NCBI GenBank assembly: GCA_032207245.1
Contig: CM063510.1
Span: 157,921,758-157,985,757 of the forward strand
Origin: Pardosa pseudoannulata
Lineage: Eukaryota > Arthropoda > Arachnida > Araneae > Lycosidae
Direction: 5' to 3'
Length of the DNA: 64,000 bases
The notes beneath the pieces are model-generated. The model saw only the letters and a program-made list of their open reading frames with translations, was not told the origin of the DNA and ran no database searches. The number at the start of each line of letters is the position of its first letter. Positions within the stretch are counted from its first letter, which is position 1. Made by a program: the position numbers and the translations under genes. Shown piece by piece: positions 32,276-44,278 of this stretch.

Positions 32276-33749
32276 CATATATACAAATATATACATATAC
32301 TATACATGTAATTTAAAATGTAGATTATTATAAGAGATTTTAATTAGGATTCTTTTATTGAGAGTGACGCGGCATGAGGAGTTAGCCACATAAATACGGC
32401 TCACGCGCATAATCTGGGCAGAGATCAGTATGCACATTCCACGTCAGACCTTAGCTCAAACAGTTAAGCATGCCTTTTGTTGAAGTTGGCACCAATGTGA
32501 AGCCATTAAAGATGATTGTCAAGTAGTGTGGTTTGAGATTTAAATAAAGATATAAAATATACTTAGGACTCAATGACATTATGGACTATCTCATAATATA
32601 TATATATATATATATTGTATATATATAATATATATATAAATATTATATGTATATCATATAATTGTATATTTTATAAAAATACATACTTTATATATTTATG
32701 TTTATATACAAATATATAATATATACATATATAAAATATATATACAAAAAATATATCAAATAAAATATATATATACATAATACTTATAAAATAAATACAT
32801 ACATTATTTATAAATCTATATATATAATATATATACATAAATATATAATACATACATATTTTCATATACATATAAATCATATATATATACAATTACATAT
32901 AAATATATATACATATACACTATATATATTTTATATACACAATATAAAAATCAATATATATATAAGTCACTTATAAATTACACAAATATTCCATATGAAA
33001 TACACACACATATATACATAATACATAAATCATATAATATACTCTTATAAAAAAAATATAATATAAATATATTCTAAATATACATACCTATCTTATATTA
33101 TAATATATACATATACATATATAACATATACATATATACATATACATATATACATATAATTAAATATACATATACATATATACAATATATATAATACATA
33201 TACATAAAACATAATATATATATTATACATAATATACATATACATAATACATATATATATAATATATATATAAATACATTATATATATATACAAATATAT
33301 ATATACATACATTATATATATATACACATATATATATATACATTATACATATATACATATACAAATATATAATATACATATAAATAAACCATATACATAT
33401 ACATATATATACATTACATATATAATATAAATATATACATATACATATATATATACAATACATATACATATAAAAAAAAATTATATATTATATAATATAT
33501 TATATAATAATATATATATATATACAAATTATATATATATATATACATATAAATATATATATAATATATATATACAAATATATATATATATATATAAATA
33601 CAAATATATATATAAATAAATTATTTATAATACATTATATATAATATATATATACATATAATATATATATAACATAAAATATATATATATAAAATAATAT
33701 ATATATATATTACATATATATAATATATATATATAATATAAATATAAAT

Positions 33750-33781
<32 letters not shown>

Positions 33782-33787
33782 AAATAT

Positions 33788-33821
<34 letters not shown>

Positions 33822-33822
33822 C

Positions 33823-33864
<42 letters not shown>

Positions 33865-33908
33865 TATATAATATATATAATATATATAAATATATATAAT
33901 ATAATAAA

Positions 33909-33941
<33 letters not shown>

Positions 33942-36900
33942 AATATATATATAACATATATATATATATAATATATATATATATATACAATATATACATA
34001 TATATAATATATATATAATATAATATAATATATATATACATATATATAATATAATATATATATAACAATATATATATATAATACATATATATATATATAC
34101 ATATATAAAAATATATGTAACAAATTATATATATATAAACCAAATTAAACAATACATAAATTATATAATAAATATAATATATATAATAAAAAAAACATAT
34201 ATATAGAATATAATACAATATTAATAAAAAAAAATGTACAAACACATATTAAAGAAATAAAAACAAAAAAATAATATAAATAAATATAAAAATTAAAAAT
34301 AAATAAAATACACAAACTACAAAAAAAAAAAAACAAAAACAAAGAATAAAAAAATAAAAAAAAAAAGTTAAAAAATTAAAAATTAAACAATAATAAAAAT
34401 TTCTGTTAAATACATTTATAATAAAAATCGAACAATTACAAAAATCGGAAAATTAAAAATTTTTACACTTTATTATCATGAAATAAAAAATAATGTTAAT
34501 ATACATTTCCTTTTGCATGTTCTATTTAAAAAACTTGATTAGCAAAATTGATTATTTTACTTAAATCCATCTTAATTAAAAATACATTAGTACTAATTAT
34601 GATTATGTTCATGTTAAAATACGTAATTCCAAATATTTTGTTTCAGATATGTGAAGAACATTTACAAAATATTAAATCACAAAATTCTTTTCCTGAGGCG
34701 TTATCAGAAGAGTTATTAGCAAAATACTTTTGTACTATTAAAGAATGTTGTCAGCTTTGTTCATCCAACATTACTCCTAGTATAGTTTCTTTGTTGCAAG
34801 CCTTTTCTGCCGCTGTGGGTAAGTATCTCATGCAAATATTTGCTCCCAAATTGTAAACAGTACAGGGTTGGCTTCATTTGCCCAACCCAAAAAAACCTGG
34901 GTGGGTTTTTTCAAAAAAACCCAAGTGGGTTTTTTCAAAATTGGGTTCTCAAAATCTTTATTTAAAATTCCACATATTTAACTAATAATAAATATATTGA
35001 ATTAAATCTATAATATATATTACATATTTCATCTTTGACAATGATCCTAGATTTTGTTTAATTTGAGGAGTTTAAACTGCTCGAAAAAACAAATACTTAA
35101 AAACTTTTCAGGGAAAAATAGTTATCTGTATAACAAATACAATAAAATCTAAATTAAACAAAGTTAATAAGAATGTATGATGAAAAAAAAATGAATATTG
35201 AAGTATTACATGTGATAAAATTAATTGAAAATTAATTACAAGAAAAATTGGGAAAAAAATATGTATAACAACTGCAAATAAATAAACATGGGGATAATAT
35301 ATATAATTAATTCTGCTACTTATCATATATAACTTACAAATTAACTAAAAAAATATCTTCTAAATGCTTTAATAACACAATACTGTTAATAAATATAGAG
35401 CAATAATTTAATACATTTTATTGAAAAGAAAAAACTTCAAATGCAACTATTTCAAAGCCAACTTTTAGTATAAAATAATTGCCATTCAAAACTAGTTTTT
35501 TGATGTTAGAAAAATTTTATAATATGAAAAAAATTTATTTTAATATTTCAAAATTTTCTTTAATTTAGACAAAAATTTCTTCTGTATAATTTAAAATTGA
35601 TATTTAAATTTTTCAATTTTAAAAAGTCATTAGCATTTTAAATTTATTTTAATCATATAATTAATTATATATTCTGTTCTCTTACATAACAAAAAAACCT
35701 GAATAGTTTTCAAATCCCAAAAAAGGCATCTAAAACCCATTAAAGTATAGTAAAAACCCTGATAAAACCCGAAAAAAGCCCAAAAACCCTGAAAAAACCT
35801 CAAAAACCCAGGTTTTTGCCAACCCTGAAACAGTATAATTTCCTTTTAAAAACACACTATTTTCTGGCATTTTACTTTGTTCTTTTTAAAGAACTTACTG
35901 TAGTACATTAACAACTTTTATGGTATAGATAAAATGAGTGTTATAATTGCTGTAGTAGGTATTGTGTCACTAAAGTTAGCATTTCTAAGCATATTACTAT
36001 CAATAGATATGGTGGTTAGTTTTTGACATGTGATAGTTTTATCTGTCTTGTCAAAAACTTGTAAAATTTGTGTTATTTGCTGTTGCAACAAAATTAAGTA
36101 ACAGTAAGCCATTCACTGTTATGTATTAGTTATTGTTAATTACTTAACTATTCAAACTTTTTTCTGAAGTACTATTTTACTATGAATAACTTACTATTTA
36201 ATTAATAAATTATTTTATTTCTAATCAACTACAATTTATTAATTACTGTAGACAAATCAATATGTTAGAGCAAGAATTTTTATCAGTATATAGCCTAGAA
36301 ACATGATTGTTTTCAAATTATTTTCAAACTTTCATCTTCATGTATAACTTCATTATATGATTTTAATAAATAATAAAACCATAAAAATGTCATTTATAAT
36401 AAAAATATTTCATATTCATTTTACCTTTCAATTTTAATGACTTTGCAAAGTTGAGTTATTTTGAAACATGTTGGAAAGGTATTGCTTATGAGAGCTTTAA
36501 AACTAATATCCATGCTTCTGAGTTTGTTAATGATTTTTCTTCTTTCTTGCCCAACAAATTCAGCTTCCATAAAACAAATTATATATATAACTTTGAGCAT
36601 GCATTTAAAACTTCAAAATCAGTAAAGTATTTATAAATGTTTAAAATTGTTAATATGTTCAGGCATGTTACACAGTACTTTATATCTTGACTGTTAAAAG
36701 ATTATACATTTAGTAACAGTTTATCATTGTGTTGATGGATGATCATTTATTTGTAGTAATTTCACTTAAGAAGATAAAATTTTACCTGGTTTATAAAGTC
36801 AACTCAAATGATTTAATACAGTACTAAACAGTTATTTCTCTATTGTGGTTATGGTATTATGTACAAATATAATAAAATTGTTTGAAAATTCTTATTTGTA

Positions 36901-37538
36901 AGTAGAAAGTCCTCTTTACAAAATTAAAATAATTTTAATTACTTTAATTGCACTCTTAGTTGTATTATTAACAGGCTTGCAATTCCGTCACTTTTTTAAG
37001 TAAACAGTCACTTTTAGTCCCTTTTTTCATGGTGTATCACAGCAAAAGTCTGTTATTGAAAAAAGAAAATCTGACTTAATAACAAAATATTTTAATAAAA
37101 GACCAAAAATGTGATGCTCTAATCTTATTTCTCTTATTAAAATGAAATTAGTCATACGGTTTCCAGAATTTTGTGATTTTAAAAAGTCGTCAAGAAGTTC
37201 CTGAAATATACATTTAATACATTAAAGTAAAATGTCAAAACACACACTTTTCTTTTTCTTCACAATTTTTGTTTAGCTACTCTAATCTAGCTATGTACAT
37301 ATTTCAAAACATCATTAATATATGCAGAAAATTGTGATTATAAAATTAATATATTGTATGTATTCAAATCTAATTTATAGATTTTCTTGAATAAAAATCA
37401 ATGTTGAGTTGTGTTAAACAAAATTTTTAACCTTTTTGTATTTGACACTAAAATCATTTGATTTAGAGTTAAAATAAATAGAAAAATATTTAAAACAGCA
37501 TCTGTAATCAAGAAGAGAAAAAGATCGCTTTTTTTTTC

Positions 37539-37569
<31 letters not shown>

Positions 37570-37938
37570 AGTCATTTATTCTGTATTATTTGTCACTTTT
37601 CTCACTTTTTTGAAAGTACCTCAGCAGTTGCACGCCTGTATTAATTGCATTTTGTTTAAAATCCAATTAATACTTAGATACAATTAAAAGTAATTGATTA
37701 TGTTCAATTGTATTGTATATTTATTTTAAACAGTACACCAAAGATTTTGGAGTTTTCGGTTGTTTGATAAACACGTCACACCCAAAACTGGTGACTGGTT
37801 TTTGTTTAAGTTTTGAAAATTGACTATATGTATAAATGGAATTAATTGTGCTTACCTTTTTTTGATCATTAATTTATAATGTTTGTATATAATTCATTGA
37901 TTGCTAGAAATATCACTGAGTTACATAGAACTACTAAG

Positions 37939-37988
<50 letters not shown>

Positions 37989-38033
37989 GCATCTACATAC
38001 AATGCATATATATGTGTGTAGGTATGTGTATAT

Positions 38034-38067
<34 letters not shown>

Positions 38068-38113
38068 TATTTATATAGATATATACATACATATATATGT
38101 GTGCATATATTTA

Positions 38114-38200
<87 letters not shown>

Positions 38201-39958
38201 AGAAGAGAGTTAAAAAACAAGTATAAAAATACATATATATTTTGGGGCTTTTGTTTCTTTCCTACATGATTCCTGAACTAGTGGACTAGTTCCTCAACTT
38301 CTCCTTCTACTAAGGAAGAGATTAAACAATTTAACCAGGAAATAAATTTAGAAGTTTAAAAAGGTTGAAGTTCTTGATTGTAATATTTATTCATTTATTA
38401 CATTCTTTTTTAATTAGCATTTGTTCTAATGTGTGTGTATTATTAGTGATTTTTTTTTTTAGAAAATTATTGAGAAATACATTAATTTCTTGTAGAGTTA
38501 CCCAGACAGTTTTTGAGGATCCTGTCTCCTAGTCTGAAAGCACATGCATTTGCTGCTCTTGGAAAAATATGTTTGCAAGATGAAATACTTGCCAAGGAGC
38601 TCCTGCCTGTGTATGCAAAAGAACTACTAACTTCTACACATGATGTCATTCGTAACAACATTGTTATCATTTTGATTGAAATGTGCAAACGATATACTTC
38701 ATTTGCTGATAAATATGTGCCTTTGATCAGTTTGTGCTTTAAAGATAAACTCTATTTAATACGCTATCAAACAATTATTTTGGTTGTGAATCTCCTGCAA
38801 GAAGGATATATCAAGTGGCGAGGTCCCTTATTCTTTTGTCTCTTATCAACTCTTGTTGACAAAAAAGAAGATATCCAAACTTTAGGGCGCTATAGCCTGT
38901 CGCAGCTTTTGCAGGATAAAAAGAAAAATTTATTTTCTGAGCATTTCATCGACAGCATTTTTGTTTTCAATAATTTTCCTCCACCAGACAATGAAACAGT
39001 TGCTCAAAATGTGAAAGATCTTGAAAGATTTGCTATACCAGGTGAAAGTAGAAGAGAAGAACGTATGTTACTGTATAGATTCTTGCTGGAATCAATGGAG
39101 ATAAAGGACAGGGCTTATCTGATTAAATCAATTGGTGAGATTTTGACGAGTGTGGCTGAATCAGTTTATCCACTTACTAAATTGACAGAATGCATTATTA
39201 GAGATTGTTTTGCCATTTTAACTTGTAAAGAAATAAGAGCCTACAATGTAGAGCAGTTTGAAGACATGGATGAACAAACTGAAAATGAAATTTGCAAAAC
39301 TGAGTTAGATATGAGAAAAGTTGTTATTATTGATCCTGTCATTCCAGTTATTTCCAATTTAAAAAATATAATCACTGATTCTGAATCTGATCTGTATCGT
39401 GATATAATTTACTTTTTGAGAGACTTGTTGCATGATTTTAAAGATAGCATTAATGAAATACTTTCTGTAGACAAACTGTTGTTGAACCTAGTTGAGTTGA
39501 GTTTGAAAACTGATATGGAATTGGAAAGAAAGGGGAAGAGGATTGAAAAGGAGGTAAAAGATAAAAATAAACACACTGATGAGCAACAGCCAGAGCAAAC
39601 GCCTATTACAATAACAGATAGCACTGAAACAATTTCTGAAGATAATGCCATATGTGCAGAAGATAAAGGAGATGCAGAAACATCTGAAACTACAAAAGTA
39701 CCTTCTCCCACCACTACAAGAAATTTAAGGAAACACTCTCAGCATTCAATTCATGAAGAGGATAGAACTAGTACTCCACAACCCCTTACTTATAATATCG
39801 CTACCAGTACCCCAGCAGAAGCAAGTGAAATTCAGCGTCTTGCAAGGTCACCTCGTGTGGTATTAACAAAATTTCCTCTGACTTCAGATATTTTCAATAC
39901 AGATACATCAAGAATTATAAATGAACCAATGAATGTTGATGAATCAAATGATGATTAG
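21957..39958 (+). CDS. NCAPD3: NCAPD3, condensin-2 complex subunit D3 (whole gene, 6 coding exons)
   Basis: Joining 21957-23570, 25186-25523, 27082-27323, 30454-30590, 34647-34818 and 38496-39958 gives 3,966 nt, 1,321 residues and a TAG. All introns are GT-AG with matching phases. NCAPD3 is the HEAT-repeat subunit of condensin II, which binds the kleisin NCAPH2 and shapes mitotic chromosomes in the nucleus. Diagnostic stretches include [20 protein letters not shown] near residue 145, HEAT helices with VRTKAL and VRKQMI, and a Cnd1-type domain at about 840-1000 ([38 protein letters not shown]). The region after about residue 1180 is charged and low complexity, with SP/TP sites (STPQP, ARSPRVV) that suit CDK control. 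Human NCAPD3 is about 1,500 aa, so this one is shorter, mainly in the tail. NCAPD2 is the main alternative, but the sequence after the Cnd1 domain fits D3. Confidence 0.93.
23571..25185. other. NCAPD3 intron 1, nothing recognised
   Basis: 1.6 kb of AT-rich sequence with no transposon ends, SINE or tandem repeat that I could see. Confidence 0.5.
25186..25523 (+). CDS. NCAPD3: NCAPD3 exon 2
   Basis: 338 nt, phase 0 in and 2 out. Codes from [20 protein letters not shown] to WKSENKLR. These are HEAT helices. The acceptor is a strong T-tract followed by CCAG; the donor is GAG/GTAATT. Confidence 0.92.
25715..25811 (+). repeat. Short dispersed repeat, relative of 2915-3013
   Basis: See the copy at 2915-3013. 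This copy ends at the TTAA of the piggyBac-like insertion and may continue beyond it (GTGTCCCATAAAGTG follows the right TTAA). Confidence 0.5.
25816..26813. mobile_element. piggyBac-like MITE, TTAA flanks, carrying a nested element
   Basis: The ends CCCTTTCGTGGG and CCCATGAAAGGG are flanked by TTAA at 25812-25815 and 26814-26817. The TTAA target and CCCTTT-type inverted ends are those of piggyBac-like elements. Without the nested element at 25952-26720 it is about 230 bp. NCAPD3 intron 2. Confidence 0.85.
25952..26720 (+). mobile_element. MITE, GTCATGGAAAGTCATGGA family, copy 1
   Basis: The left end is CATGGTTTCCGCG and the right end is GGCAGATACCCTG. TCAATA flanks it at 25946-25951 and 26721-26726 (6-bp TSD). 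Subterminal AAAGTCATGGAAAGTCATGG-type words occur at both ends. The copy at 41472-42214 is the same element in the other orientation. Confidence 0.8.
27082..27323 (+). CDS. NCAPD3: NCAPD3 exon 3
   Basis: 242 nt, phase 2 in and 1 out. Codes [18 protein letters not shown] through [13 protein letters not shown]. The acceptor is CATATTTCAG and the donor is CAGA/GTAAGT. Confidence 0.92.
27388..28365 (+). mobile_element. hAT element copy 3, 8-bp TSD GAAATAAA, with nested SINE
   Basis: Same family as the copies at 15.0 and 16.6 kb but inverted. It runs from CAGGGTTAGCATGATTTAAA to TTCAAACCCTG and is flanked by GAAATAAA at 27380-27387 and 28366-28373. The transposase remnant is split by a SINE at 27638-27814; the second part still reads [25 protein letters not shown]3 intron 3. 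Confidence 0.92.
27638..27814 (+). repeat. tRNA-derived SINE nested in hAT copy 3
   Basis: Head GGCCGAATGGTTAGGATGCT, box B GTGGGTTCGAATCCCAC, body AATCGGCTTTAAGCAGTAGG and tail AAACCAAACCAAA. A 14-bp duplication, TACAGAACTTGAAA, flanks it at 27624-27637 and 27815-27828. That word is part of the hAT transposase remnant, so the SINE came later. Confidence 0.93.
29377..30211. mobile_element. hAT-type MITE copy, 8-bp TSD GATATTTG
   Basis: The ends are degenerate (CAAAGTTGGC and GTCAACCATG), but the 8-bp flank GATATTTG is intact at 29369-29376 and 30212-30219. Subterminal repeats of GGGTTTTTTCAAAAAAACCC type match the 34.9-kb copy, as does the interior phrase TTTATTTAAAATTCCACATA. NCAPD3 intron 3. 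Confidence 0.85.
30454..30590 (+). CDS. NCAPD3: NCAPD3 exon 4
   Basis: 137 nt, phase 1 in and 0 out. Codes [20 protein letters not shown] through SSMVIQ. The acceptor is ATTTCCTTAG and the donor is CAG/GTAAAC. Confidence 0.9.
30861..31027 (+). repeat. tRNA-derived SINE, 13-bp TSD
   Basis: Head GGCCGAATGGTTAGGGTGCT, box B GTGGGTTCAAATCCCAC, the shared body and an AAACCAAAC tail. It is flanked by AAATATCTTCCTG (30848-30860) and AAATATCTTCTTG (31028-31040). NCAPD3 intron 4. Confidence 0.93.
31698..32069. repeat. 188-bp tandem duplication with poly-T expansion
   Basis: GTGGTAAGCTATTTTACTAC begins units at 31698 and 31886. They differ at a few bases and in the T-run, about 9 T in unit 1 and about 33 T at 32013-32045 in unit 2. 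Confidence 0.9.
32130..34450. repeat. 2-kb TA-rich array with a G-free core
   Basis: Interrupted (TA)n with TACATA and TATAAATA variants at 32130-32320 and from 32597 onwards, turning into A-rich sequence after about 34,130. From 32998 to 34116 (1,119 nt) I count no G on the plus strand, while C persists as TACATA. Sense-strand intron of NCAPD3, ending about 200 nt before exon 5. Confidence 0.93.
34647..34818 (+). CDS. NCAPD3: NCAPD3 exon 5
   Basis: 172 nt, phase 0 in and 1 out. Codes [20 protein letters not shown] through LLQAFSAAV. The acceptor is TTGTTTCAG and the donor is GTGG/GTAAGT. It lies just after the 2-kb TA-rich array and 45 nt before a hAT insertion. Confidence 0.9.
34863..35827. 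mobile_element. hAT-type MITE, 8-bp TSD AAACAGTA
   Basis: 965 bp from CAGGGTTGGC to GCCAACCCTG, flanked by AAACAGTA at 34855-34862 and 35828-35835. Subterminal GGGTTTTTTC and AAAACCC runs occur in inverse orientation. It sits 44 nt after the exon 5 donor of NCAPD3. Confidence 0.93.
35836..37938. other. NCAPD3 intron 5, middle part
   Basis: AT-rich sequence with a T-run of about 26 near 37,538-37,563. I recognised no mobile element or exon. Confidence 0.45.
37939..38199. repeat. (TA)n / (CA)n microsatellite
   Basis: Two long TA blocks (37939-37985 and 38120-38198) surround mixed TATG/ACAC sequence. Confidence 0.97.
38496..39958 (+). CDS. NCAPD3: NCAPD3 exon 6 (terminal, TAG stop)
   Basis: 1,463 nt, phase 1 in. 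It begins [20 protein letters not shown] and holds the Cnd1-type domain in its first third and the charged Ser/Thr-rich tail in its last third. It ends [12 protein letters not shown]. The acceptor is TTTCTTGTAG. Confidence 0.93.
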
Positions 39959-39985
39959 TTGAACAGCTGTCAAGTGAAAGGACCA

Positions 39986-39991
39986 AATAAA
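39986..39991 (+). terminator. NCAPD3 poly(A) signal AATAAA
   Basis: A canonical AATAAA 28 nt after the NCAPD3 stop codon implies a very short 3' UTR. A weaker ATTAAA follows near 40,090. Confidence 0.65.
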
Positions 39992-40335
39992 TTTATAAAA
40001 GTTGTGTATTTTTTATGAACTTGTAAAACAGAGCATTTTAATATGGCTGAAAATTTTGGAATTTTTTGTATTTGTAATGAAAGATATATTAAAAGTGTTT
40101 TCTTAAACAAGTATTTATGTCCATAATAATTTTAAACACTAAAGTTATAATTATATCATAAAATCAGTTTCTCCCCCTTCAATCATAGTTTATATTATAA
40201 CATATTTCTATTAAATAATTTAAGATTTTGAAAACAAATTAATTAAAAAAACTTTTGAGTGGAATTCATTTGGTTATGACAGCCACTTAAGATGGCTTGT
40301 TGCTGACTGAACATATTGGATATCTTTAGGTCATA

Positions 40336-40389
40336 TTAAATCTTTGAGGATTGTTGTTCTACCTCTGGATGATATGCACTTTGAGATGT
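40336..40389 (-). CDS. Unidentified gene Y, tentative terminal exon
   Basis: After the acceptor TTTGTTTTTAAG the minus strand reads TSQSAYHPEVEQQSSKI and a TAA. It joins in phase 0 to the exon at 40568-40686. I recognise no family. The gene would converge on NCAPD3, with 3' ends about 350 bp apart. Confidence 0.35.
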   Translation of the reverse strand, partial: TSQSAYHPEVEQQSSKI

Positions 40390-40567
40390 CTTAAAAACAA
40401 ATATTACTTGTGATAGAGTGGAAAACTGTCAAAGGTTATGCATGAGTATATTTCTAAAAAGAACAAGGAAAGTATACTTTATATCATTTTTTAAATAATT
40501 TAAAATTGTTTTTGAATGAAAATAATGATATTTTACTAGCAAATTTTAAGAACAAATCTTGCATTAC

Positions 40568-40686
40568 CTTGGAGAATTTTCCATTGTATGTTAAAATTTG
40601 TTTAAAGAAATCTTTAAATGCAAACAGCCCAGAAGTAGAATGATCTTTCAAATAGTTTAACATGAAGCTAGAAGAATCCAATGTGG
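40568..40686 (-). CDS. Unidentified gene Y, tentative internal exon
   Basis: The minus-strand frame reads TLDSSSFMLNYLKDHSTSGL, then FAFKDFFKQILTYNGKFSK before the donor GTAATG. It has mixed composition without the usual AT-bias residues. The acceptor GATACCAG gives phase agreement with 41005-41079 but has a poor pyrimidine tract. The open frame continues upstream (TFWHNYGVRIPA), and another acceptor at 40722-40723 would change the phase. Not recognised. Confidence 0.38.
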
Positions 40687-41004
40687 CTGGTATCCTAACA
40701 CCATAATTATGCCAAAATGTTCTGGTCCCAGTTAAACAGAATTGGGAGTGTGCATGTACATGCATTTGAAATTTACAAATTTTTCTTATTATTACTTTTT
40801 TTTTTAAGTATTTGCAAATTATTTCATAACTTTTTTATTATCTTTTTTATTATCTTGGCCTTTGCAAATTGGGCAAATTATTATTATTTTTTTTAATTAA
40901 AGTTAACCCGCATAATTGTTCCATACTAAGTCCAAACTATACCTTTTAACATTTTGGAAAAAACTAAATGTTTTTAATAAAATTAAGAACTAATGTTAAT
41001 TCAC

Positions 41005-41079
41005 CTGGAAACTTCTTTAAAATAGTCTTGGCAATTTCTATGAATCCTACATGAAATAGTACAGCATGGGTAATTCTAA
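41005..41079 (-). CDS. Unidentified gene Y, tentative internal exon
   Basis: Between a strong acceptor (T-run then CAG) and the donor CCAG/GTGAAT, the minus strand reads RITHAVLFHVGFIEIAKTIL then KKFP, phase 1 in and 1 out. The other two frames are closed. No upstream exon was found before 46 kb, so the gene may be incomplete or a relic. Confidence 0.38.
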
Positions 41080-41471
41080 CTGAAAAAAAAAATCTGAACA
41101 TCACACAAAATTTTTTGAAAAAATGTGCTTTTAATTTAAAACAAAAATTATATTAAGGTTAATTTTCGGAAGACAGAATTAGAGCTGGATAATATATGAA
41201 TTTTAATATTGTGATATATTTACCAAATATTAATATGTGTGTTGGTTATCCAGAAAACAAAGATTCAATTTCTTAATACATAAATTTAAATTTTAACATA
41301 TTGCCTTAAAGAATAAAATTATTTCTCTACATATTTGATCTAAAATGCATATTTAAAACTTTCAGAAAGTCAAACACAAATAAATCAGATGAAACAAAAT
41401 AAAATCTATATTTTCCTGTTTCATTTCATTAATGTCATATCTATTATCTAAGACAATAGATATATTTTGTA

Positions 41472-42214
41472 CAGGGTATCTGCCCAAATAAAATTTTTCA
41501 AATCCATGACTTTTCATGACTTTCCCTGATTTAGCAGATCATTTTCCATGACTTTAAAAATCTTTCGTTAAAGTATACATGAATAAAACTTCTGATGTAC
41601 ATACAAATAAAATATATGCTTTTAGAGAAATTACAGGAATTTTATCATAAAAAAAAGCTATAAACTTACTTTATAAGTGTTAATAAACTCACATACATAA
41701 AAATAAATTGTTGTATCTACATACCTAAGTTTAATCATATAGCAATTTTTCAATCAAAATGTTTCAAATTTGAATTCAGGGTACTTTGGTATTAATCAGG
41801 TGACCATGAATAATAGACAAATATAACCCTATAATGTTTATATACAATAGCCCTAGAGATAAACTTATATTTTGTGCAAAAATATTAACTAATTTTTATT
41901 AAAAAATAATAATTGTATTAATAAAACTTTAATCTACAATTTAAGAAAAAACTAGAATAATATACATTTACCCACCCATTAAGCTTTCTTGCTTTGAGTT
42001 TCCTTGATCAATAGGATAATACATAAATACCAAACTCAGTAACTTCAGCCAAATGACAAATAAAAACAGAATTAAACAATTCAATGCATTTTTTTTAATC
42101 GGTAGTTTAGCGGATCCATGACTTTTTCTCATTTTACTTGAAAAATCAAGACTTTCCATGACAAAATTAATCCGTTGTCTAAATCCATGACTTTCCAGGT
42201 GTGCAGAAACCATG
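41472..42214 (-). mobile_element. MITE, GTCATGGAAAGTCATGGA family, copy 2
   Basis: It starts CAGGGTATCTGCC and ends GTGCAGAAACCATG, and is the inverse copy of 25952-26720 along its length. The flanks TTTGTA (41466-41471) and TATGTA (42215-42220) agree at 5 of 6 bases, matching the 6-bp duplication of copy 1. Confidence 0.82.
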
Positions 42215-43164
42215 TATGTAAAAAAAATGCATTTCTTGCTCTCTCTCTCTCTTTTTTTTTTAAAAAAAAAAGGAAAAAAAAAACTGGATAAAAATTGAAC
42301 CAATTCCAGTTCTGAAGTGCTATCTTCTTTATTTGGTTGTAATATAAGTTGATATAAGCAAATTATTGAATTGCTAATCTGAATTGAAATAAAAGCATAT
42401 TTTTACTACATATAATTTTATTTAAGTGTTTTAAGAAAGCCCTGAATAACAAAGGGTATTTTAAGTAATTTTTTATTAAAACAAATAAAAAAATGCACTA
42501 AATCATATTTAAAAATTATATAACTTAAGATAGAACTTACAATGAAAACTAAGCTAAAACGAAACTTTTCTTAATTGTTTCAAATAAATTACACTCAACT
42601 AGATTTTGAAAACTAATAAAAAAATTGTATCTTAATGGCATTTGTTTAAGTAATCTAATATTCTTCACAATCAGGACTTTTGCTTTTAAATATATGTACA
42701 TTATAAAAAAATTTATGCATATTTTACAATCTTTATAATTGGATTGACTGTTGCCATTAACTGTTTTCTTGAGAATTTACCACTAAAAAGTCTGATTTTT
42801 AAGAATTCTACTAAAACACAGATTTCTGAACAACAGAATGTTAAAAAAAAATGCCAAATTTTAGGTTTTTATAAATGCTGTAAAAAATTTCTCGTTGGAA
42901 AATGCCATAGAAAATATGATTTTTATGGGCTACTTGCTGTTAAAATATCTATTTTCTGACTGGAAAAAGTCATAAACCTAATTTTTATTGGGAATTGTTA
43001 AAAATTACAATTTTTCATACGCAAATTGCATTAGCTTCTGGTATATGCATAAAACTTTAAGGAAAACACTAGCAAGTATTGATATCTATGTGGAATTTTC
43101 AAAAATAACCAGCTTTTGTGCATATATTTTGTAAACTATTTGTGAAAGTGTCTCCTTCATTCCC
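42215..43164. other. AT-rich intergenic stretch
   Basis: No exon, SINE or transposon end seen. An open frame on the plus strand at 42744-42959 is Asn/Lys/Phe-rich and has no recognisable motif. Confidence 0.4.
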
Positions 43165-43500
43165 TTCCTACATGCACATGAGTTTGGGGGGAAATCATAA
43201 AGAAACAGGACGCAGGTTGAAAAAAACAATGTGGTTGTGAAAAACTAAAGAGTCCCATATTGTAATTGTAGTATTAACTAGGAGGTCCCATTAAAAGATT
43301 TCCGGACCTGAACTCCAGAAAGACTGCCATTTTCTTTTGTAAAAACCATTATGGCTTTGCTGTATTATTATTATTAGAACCACACCAGTTCTAGATGTTT
43401 TAGCTTTGTAGCGTCACACGGCTTTTTACTTCGAAGCATCCATCACAGGAATCAAACATTTTATTACCATTCTTTGATAGAAAAAGAATTGCGGTCAGGA
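43165..43500 (+). repeat. Dispersed repeat block R3, second copy
   Basis: Related to 1190-1530. It shares the phrase AGAACCACACCAGTTCTAGA and the flanking order of words. Confidence 0.7.
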
Positions 43501-44278
43501 CAAAAAAGAATTCTGCTTATATAAATGATTACTTGAGTCTCCTAATCAAAAAAAAATGTTTAAAATAGATTCAAATCATAAAGTTTCTCAAATATCCTCA
43601 TTTAAAAAAAAATCTAATAATTTAAATGTGCATTTCAGATATCAAATTTTTTTAAATTTAAAATCAAATTTAAAAATAGAATTAAAAACGTTTGTAAATG
43701 TAGCCATCTGATGAACCTACTAATCTGGAATTTTAGAAGCAATCGTGAAATGACAAAATACATTTAAAAATTGAAAAGTAAAAATAATAGACAGTTTAAA
43801 AATTAACTACAAATTTTGATTGAAATTTTAATGCTTCATACATTCCCAAAATATTTACTTTTTAATTTAATGAAAATCATTTGACCACTTTACATTTTGT
43901 AGATAATGTTGGAAACGTGTCAACTGACCTACCACTAAAATAACTCAATATTCGAGATAATCTATGGGACACCAGGCTACATAACTATTTTTTTAATTGA
44001 AATTTTTTAGAATGTTTGTATACTATGCATTTCTACATATTGGAATCCATTGGTGCCAAATAGAACACACTATTGCATCAATTAAGAAAGCTGTGGAATT
44101 TGGCATCATAACACAACGGTTTATGGCAACATAGATCATATACGTACTTATAACTGTGATTATCCATTATTAATAAACTATCATACTCGTGAACAATCTT
44201 GCAAACAAGGTGTAAGATTTTAATGAATATGAAAACCTACAATAATGGTTTTAAAACTTTACATGGGAACATTTATTA

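Noticed and set aside
41968..42303. 111-codon minus-strand frame
   Set aside because: It lies in the right half of the GTCATGG MITE and reads its repeated ends (ESHGF, MESLDF).
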